Below are positions 62,358 through 64,000 of a DNA stretch of 64,000 bases, piece by piece. The stretch spans positions 3,038,001 to 3,102,000 of the forward strand of contig NZ_CP100763.1 of the NCBI RefSeq assembly GCF_024296685.1, given 5' to 3'. A model generated the notes under the pieces. That model ran no database searches. It was not told where the DNA came from and was given only the letters and a program-made list of their open reading frames with translations. This stretch comes from Natrinema marinum. Its GTDB lineage: Archaea > Halobacteriota > Halobacteria > Halobacteriales > Natrialbaceae. Numbering within the stretch: the first letter of the stretch is position 1; every line of letters begins with the position of its first letter. Made by a program: the position numbers and the translations under genes.

Positions 62358-63584
62358 TCACAACACCCCAAACCCGAACTCCGCCATCCCGAACACCGGC
62401 CCCCACAGGAGGTGGAGGGCGACGCCGACGACGACGGCGGGCAGGAAGTTGTAGATCGTCGCGACGATGGCGGCTTTGGCGTCGACGGCCAGCAGCGGAA
62501 ACAGCGCATCGCCGTCCTGTGCGATCGCGTTGGCGGTCAGCGCGGAGAACGGCAGCCCACCCTCGGCGTAGACGCTGGCCAGCAGGATCTGGGGGCCACA
62601 GCCGGGGATCACCCCGACGATCGCACCGCCGATCGGGGCCAGCACGCCGGCCGCGGCGGCGACGGTGGCGACGTTCACCCCCGTAAAGAGGACGGCGTAC
62701 TCGTAGACGAGGAAGGCCACGAGCACCCAGACGGTGACGAAACTGGTCTCCATCGCCGCGTGGGTGAGCGTGTCGTAAGCCGACGCGAAGGAGTCTCGAG
62801 CGCGGGCGATCTCCCCCTCACCGACGTAGTGGCGGCCGACGGCGTAGAGGTACAGCGAGAGCACTGCGCCGGCGATGCCGAAGACGGTGAAGAGCCCGTC
62901 GAACCCGAAGCCGAGCGTGAGCGCGACTTCGGGGCCGCCTCGAAGCAGGTAGAGCACGCCGAGGACGAGGCCGGCGACGGCGGTCACCCACCACGCGACG
63001 TGTGCGCCGTGTGAGAGGGGTGTGAGCACTCGAGAGCGCCGATCCGGCCCGGACTCGTGGGCGTGGGTGGGTGCCGGGCCGCCGTAGTCGTGGGTGGGAT
63101 TCGGCCCGACGCCGCCGCGGACGACGGTGCCGCCGTCCGGCGTCGCGGCGGGCGAAAGCCGCGCGACGGCGGCGTCGACCCGCGAGACGCCGAGGCCGAC
63201 GGAGTCGACGAGGTAGCCGGTCGCGACGCTCGCGACGAAGGCGATGGCGTAGGCGTACAGCGCGGCTTCGGGCGCGAGCGCGAGGATGACGAACGCGGAG
63301 TCGCCGGCGGTCGCGCCCAGCGTCGCGACGACGGTCCCGAAGCTGACGGTGCCGCGGACGTACAACGGCATGACGACGATCGCGCCGCCACAGCCCGGCG
63401 TCAGCCCGAGCAACCCGCCGAACAGCACCTGAAGCCGTTCGTTGTTCTCGATCGCGCCGACGACGGCCCCGTCGGTCCAGTACTGGAGCAGACCGAACGC
63501 TAACACCGTCACCGCGACGAACGCGCTCACTTGGACGTAGCCGTCCCGGAGCGACGCGAACAGTACGTCTATCACCTCGTTCAT
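62358..63584 (-). CDS. Ten-TM heavy-metal exporter-like permease (ArsP_2 type)
   Basis: A 408-residue membrane protein. Two homologous halves each contain a PGCG signature: LTPGCGGAIVVMPLYVRG (about residues 61-78) and VIPGCGPQILLASVY in the second half. Such proteins are described as putative 10TM heavy-metal exporters (ArsP_2/manganese-type). The central cytoplasmic loop (about residues 150-185) has a His-bearing stretch, THDYGGPAPTHAHESG, suited to metal binding. Four to five helices flank it on each side. A minus-strand TATA-like CTATTTTTAG (63632-63641) is 48-57 nt upstream. The metal is not fixed; Mn, Co or As are options. Confidence 0.85.
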   Translation of the reverse strand: MNEVIDVLFASLRDGYVQVSAFVAVTVLAFGLLQYWTDGAVVGAIENNERLQVLFGGLLGLTPGCGGAIVVMPLYVRGTVSFGTVVATLGATAGDSAFVILALAPEAALYAYAIAFVASVATGYLVDSVGLGVSRVDAAVARLSPAATPDGGTVVRGGVGPNPTHDYGGPAPTHAHESGPDRRSRVLTPLSHGAHVAWWVTAVAGLVLGVLYLLRGGPEVALTLGFGFDGLFTVFGIAGAVLSLYLYAVGRHYVGEGEIARARDSFASAYDTLTHAAMETSFVTVWVLVAFLVYEYAVLFTGVNVATVAAAAGVLAPIGGAIVGVIPGCGPQILLASVYAEGGLPFSALTANAIAQDGDALFPLLAVDAKAAIVATIYNFLPAVVVGVALHLLWGPVFGMAEFGFGVL

Positions 63585-63771
63585 GCCGTCTCACTCGCAA
63601 CGAACGGACTGACGAACCGAAGATTAGACATCTCTAAAAATAGGTTTAGCGCCATGAGGTAAATAGCTGCTGGTGACCGCTCTCGTCGAACCGGGTCTCG
63701 AGCGATCGACGGACTCGCGGCCCGCCGTTCGTCGATCGCGCGAAAAAGGTGACAGCGTGGCGTTGGTCGCG

Positions 63772-64000
63772 TTACTCGCGTTCGTGCTCGTCGCGGAGGT
63801 GTTCGATCGCGTGGAGCTCGACGACGGGGACGAGCTTGGCGACGGTGAGGAAGAACAGACAGACCATGCCGATCGTCCCGATGATCGAGGCGATTTCGAT
63901 CAGGCTCGGGATGTAGACGCCCGGCACCGCGGCGTAGATATCGAAGGTGGGGTGGAGGAACCCTTCGACGACGAACAGCACCTTCTCGAGGATCGTCGCG
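63772..64000 (-). CDS. C-terminal fragment of an NrfD-like membrane subunit
   Basis: The frame is open to the right edge, reading ATILEKVLFVVEGFLHPTFDIYAAVPGVYIPSLIEIASIIGTIGMVCLFFLTVAKLVPVVELHAIEHLRDEHERE in overlapping pieces. Two hydrophobic stretches and the phrase YIPSLIEIASIIGTIGM...KLVPVVELHAIEHL match the C-terminal part of NrfD/PsrC quinol-interacting subunits of molybdopterin or hydrogenase-type complexes. The N-terminal helices lie beyond the window. Which complex it serves cannot be said from this fragment. Confidence 0.6.
   Translation of the reverse strand, partial: ATILEKVLFVVEGFLHPTFDIYAAVPGVYIPSLIEIASIIGTIGMVCLFFLTVAKLVPVVELHAIEHLRDEHERE

Overview
The window is high-GC DNA from an extremely halophilic archaeon (Halobacteria). 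The evidence is strongly acidic predicted proteins, archaeal information genes (TATA-binding protein, PCNA, primase large subunit PriL, Orc1/Cdc6, Hjc resolvase), halobacterial output modules (HalOD1, bacterioopsin-activator HTH), a fused double TatC, and many start codons sitting 25-35 nt behind a TATA-like element, as expected for leaderless genes. The genus cannot be fixed from the sequence; the gene set would fit a Natrialbales-type organism (inference). No rRNA, tRNA, CRISPR array or intact insertion sequence was recognised.

Layout. 1-3741: a tRNA-type SAM methyltransferase cut by the left edge, the tbp gene, a DUF7344 winged helix and hisG. 3862-12760: a copper island with a CPH-type CopB ATPase, a SHOCT/membrane protein pair, a DUF318 permease carrying two TRASH/YHS metal-binding modules, a CopZ-like chaperone, an Lrp-type regulator ending in a TRASH module and a CPC-type CopA ATPase. 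12813-18168: a DUF4382 lipoprotein, a SpoIIM-like membrane protein, and an S-adenosylhomocysteine/MTA-type deaminase and adenosylhomocysteinase flanking a secreted protein. 18184-24501: signalling genes, ending in a 1619-residue one-component regulator with seven PAS and two GAF domains. 24592-34491: CPBP protease, Hjc, AidB-like acyl-CoA dehydrogenase, SWIM protein, PriL, hydrolase, PCNA, RlmE and small zinc or RHH proteins. 34541-38000: divergent tatCt/tatCo. 38321-42968: nasA and nirA, each preceded by a related TAAACG-type element. 43053-48882: amphi-Trp protein, LarE-like sulfur transferase, alcohol dehydrogenase, gamma-glutamylcysteine ligase and DUF368 transporter. 49125-55048: HhH-MutS-like ATPase, Orc1/Cdc6 and a SLC13/TrkA-C permease. 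55512-64000: Tat-exported multicopper oxidase with metal-binding repeats, DUF4397 Tat protein, UvrB, a PQQ-type propeller lipoprotein, a 10TM metal exporter and an NrfD-like fragment.

The most coherent system is metal handling. The copper island pairs two ATPases of different classes with a chaperone, a permease that carries its own metal-sensing modules and a regulator with the same kind of module. The multicopper oxidase, the gamma-glutamylcysteine ligase and the 10TM exporter elsewhere in the window could serve the same physiology. Candidate operators (a tandem 9-mer before copA and palindromes at the copZ and SHOCT starts) have not been tested. The permease with two TRASH modules and a possible extra gene at 7321-7605, overlapping the SHOCT gene by 4 bp, are the best leads for something undescribed.
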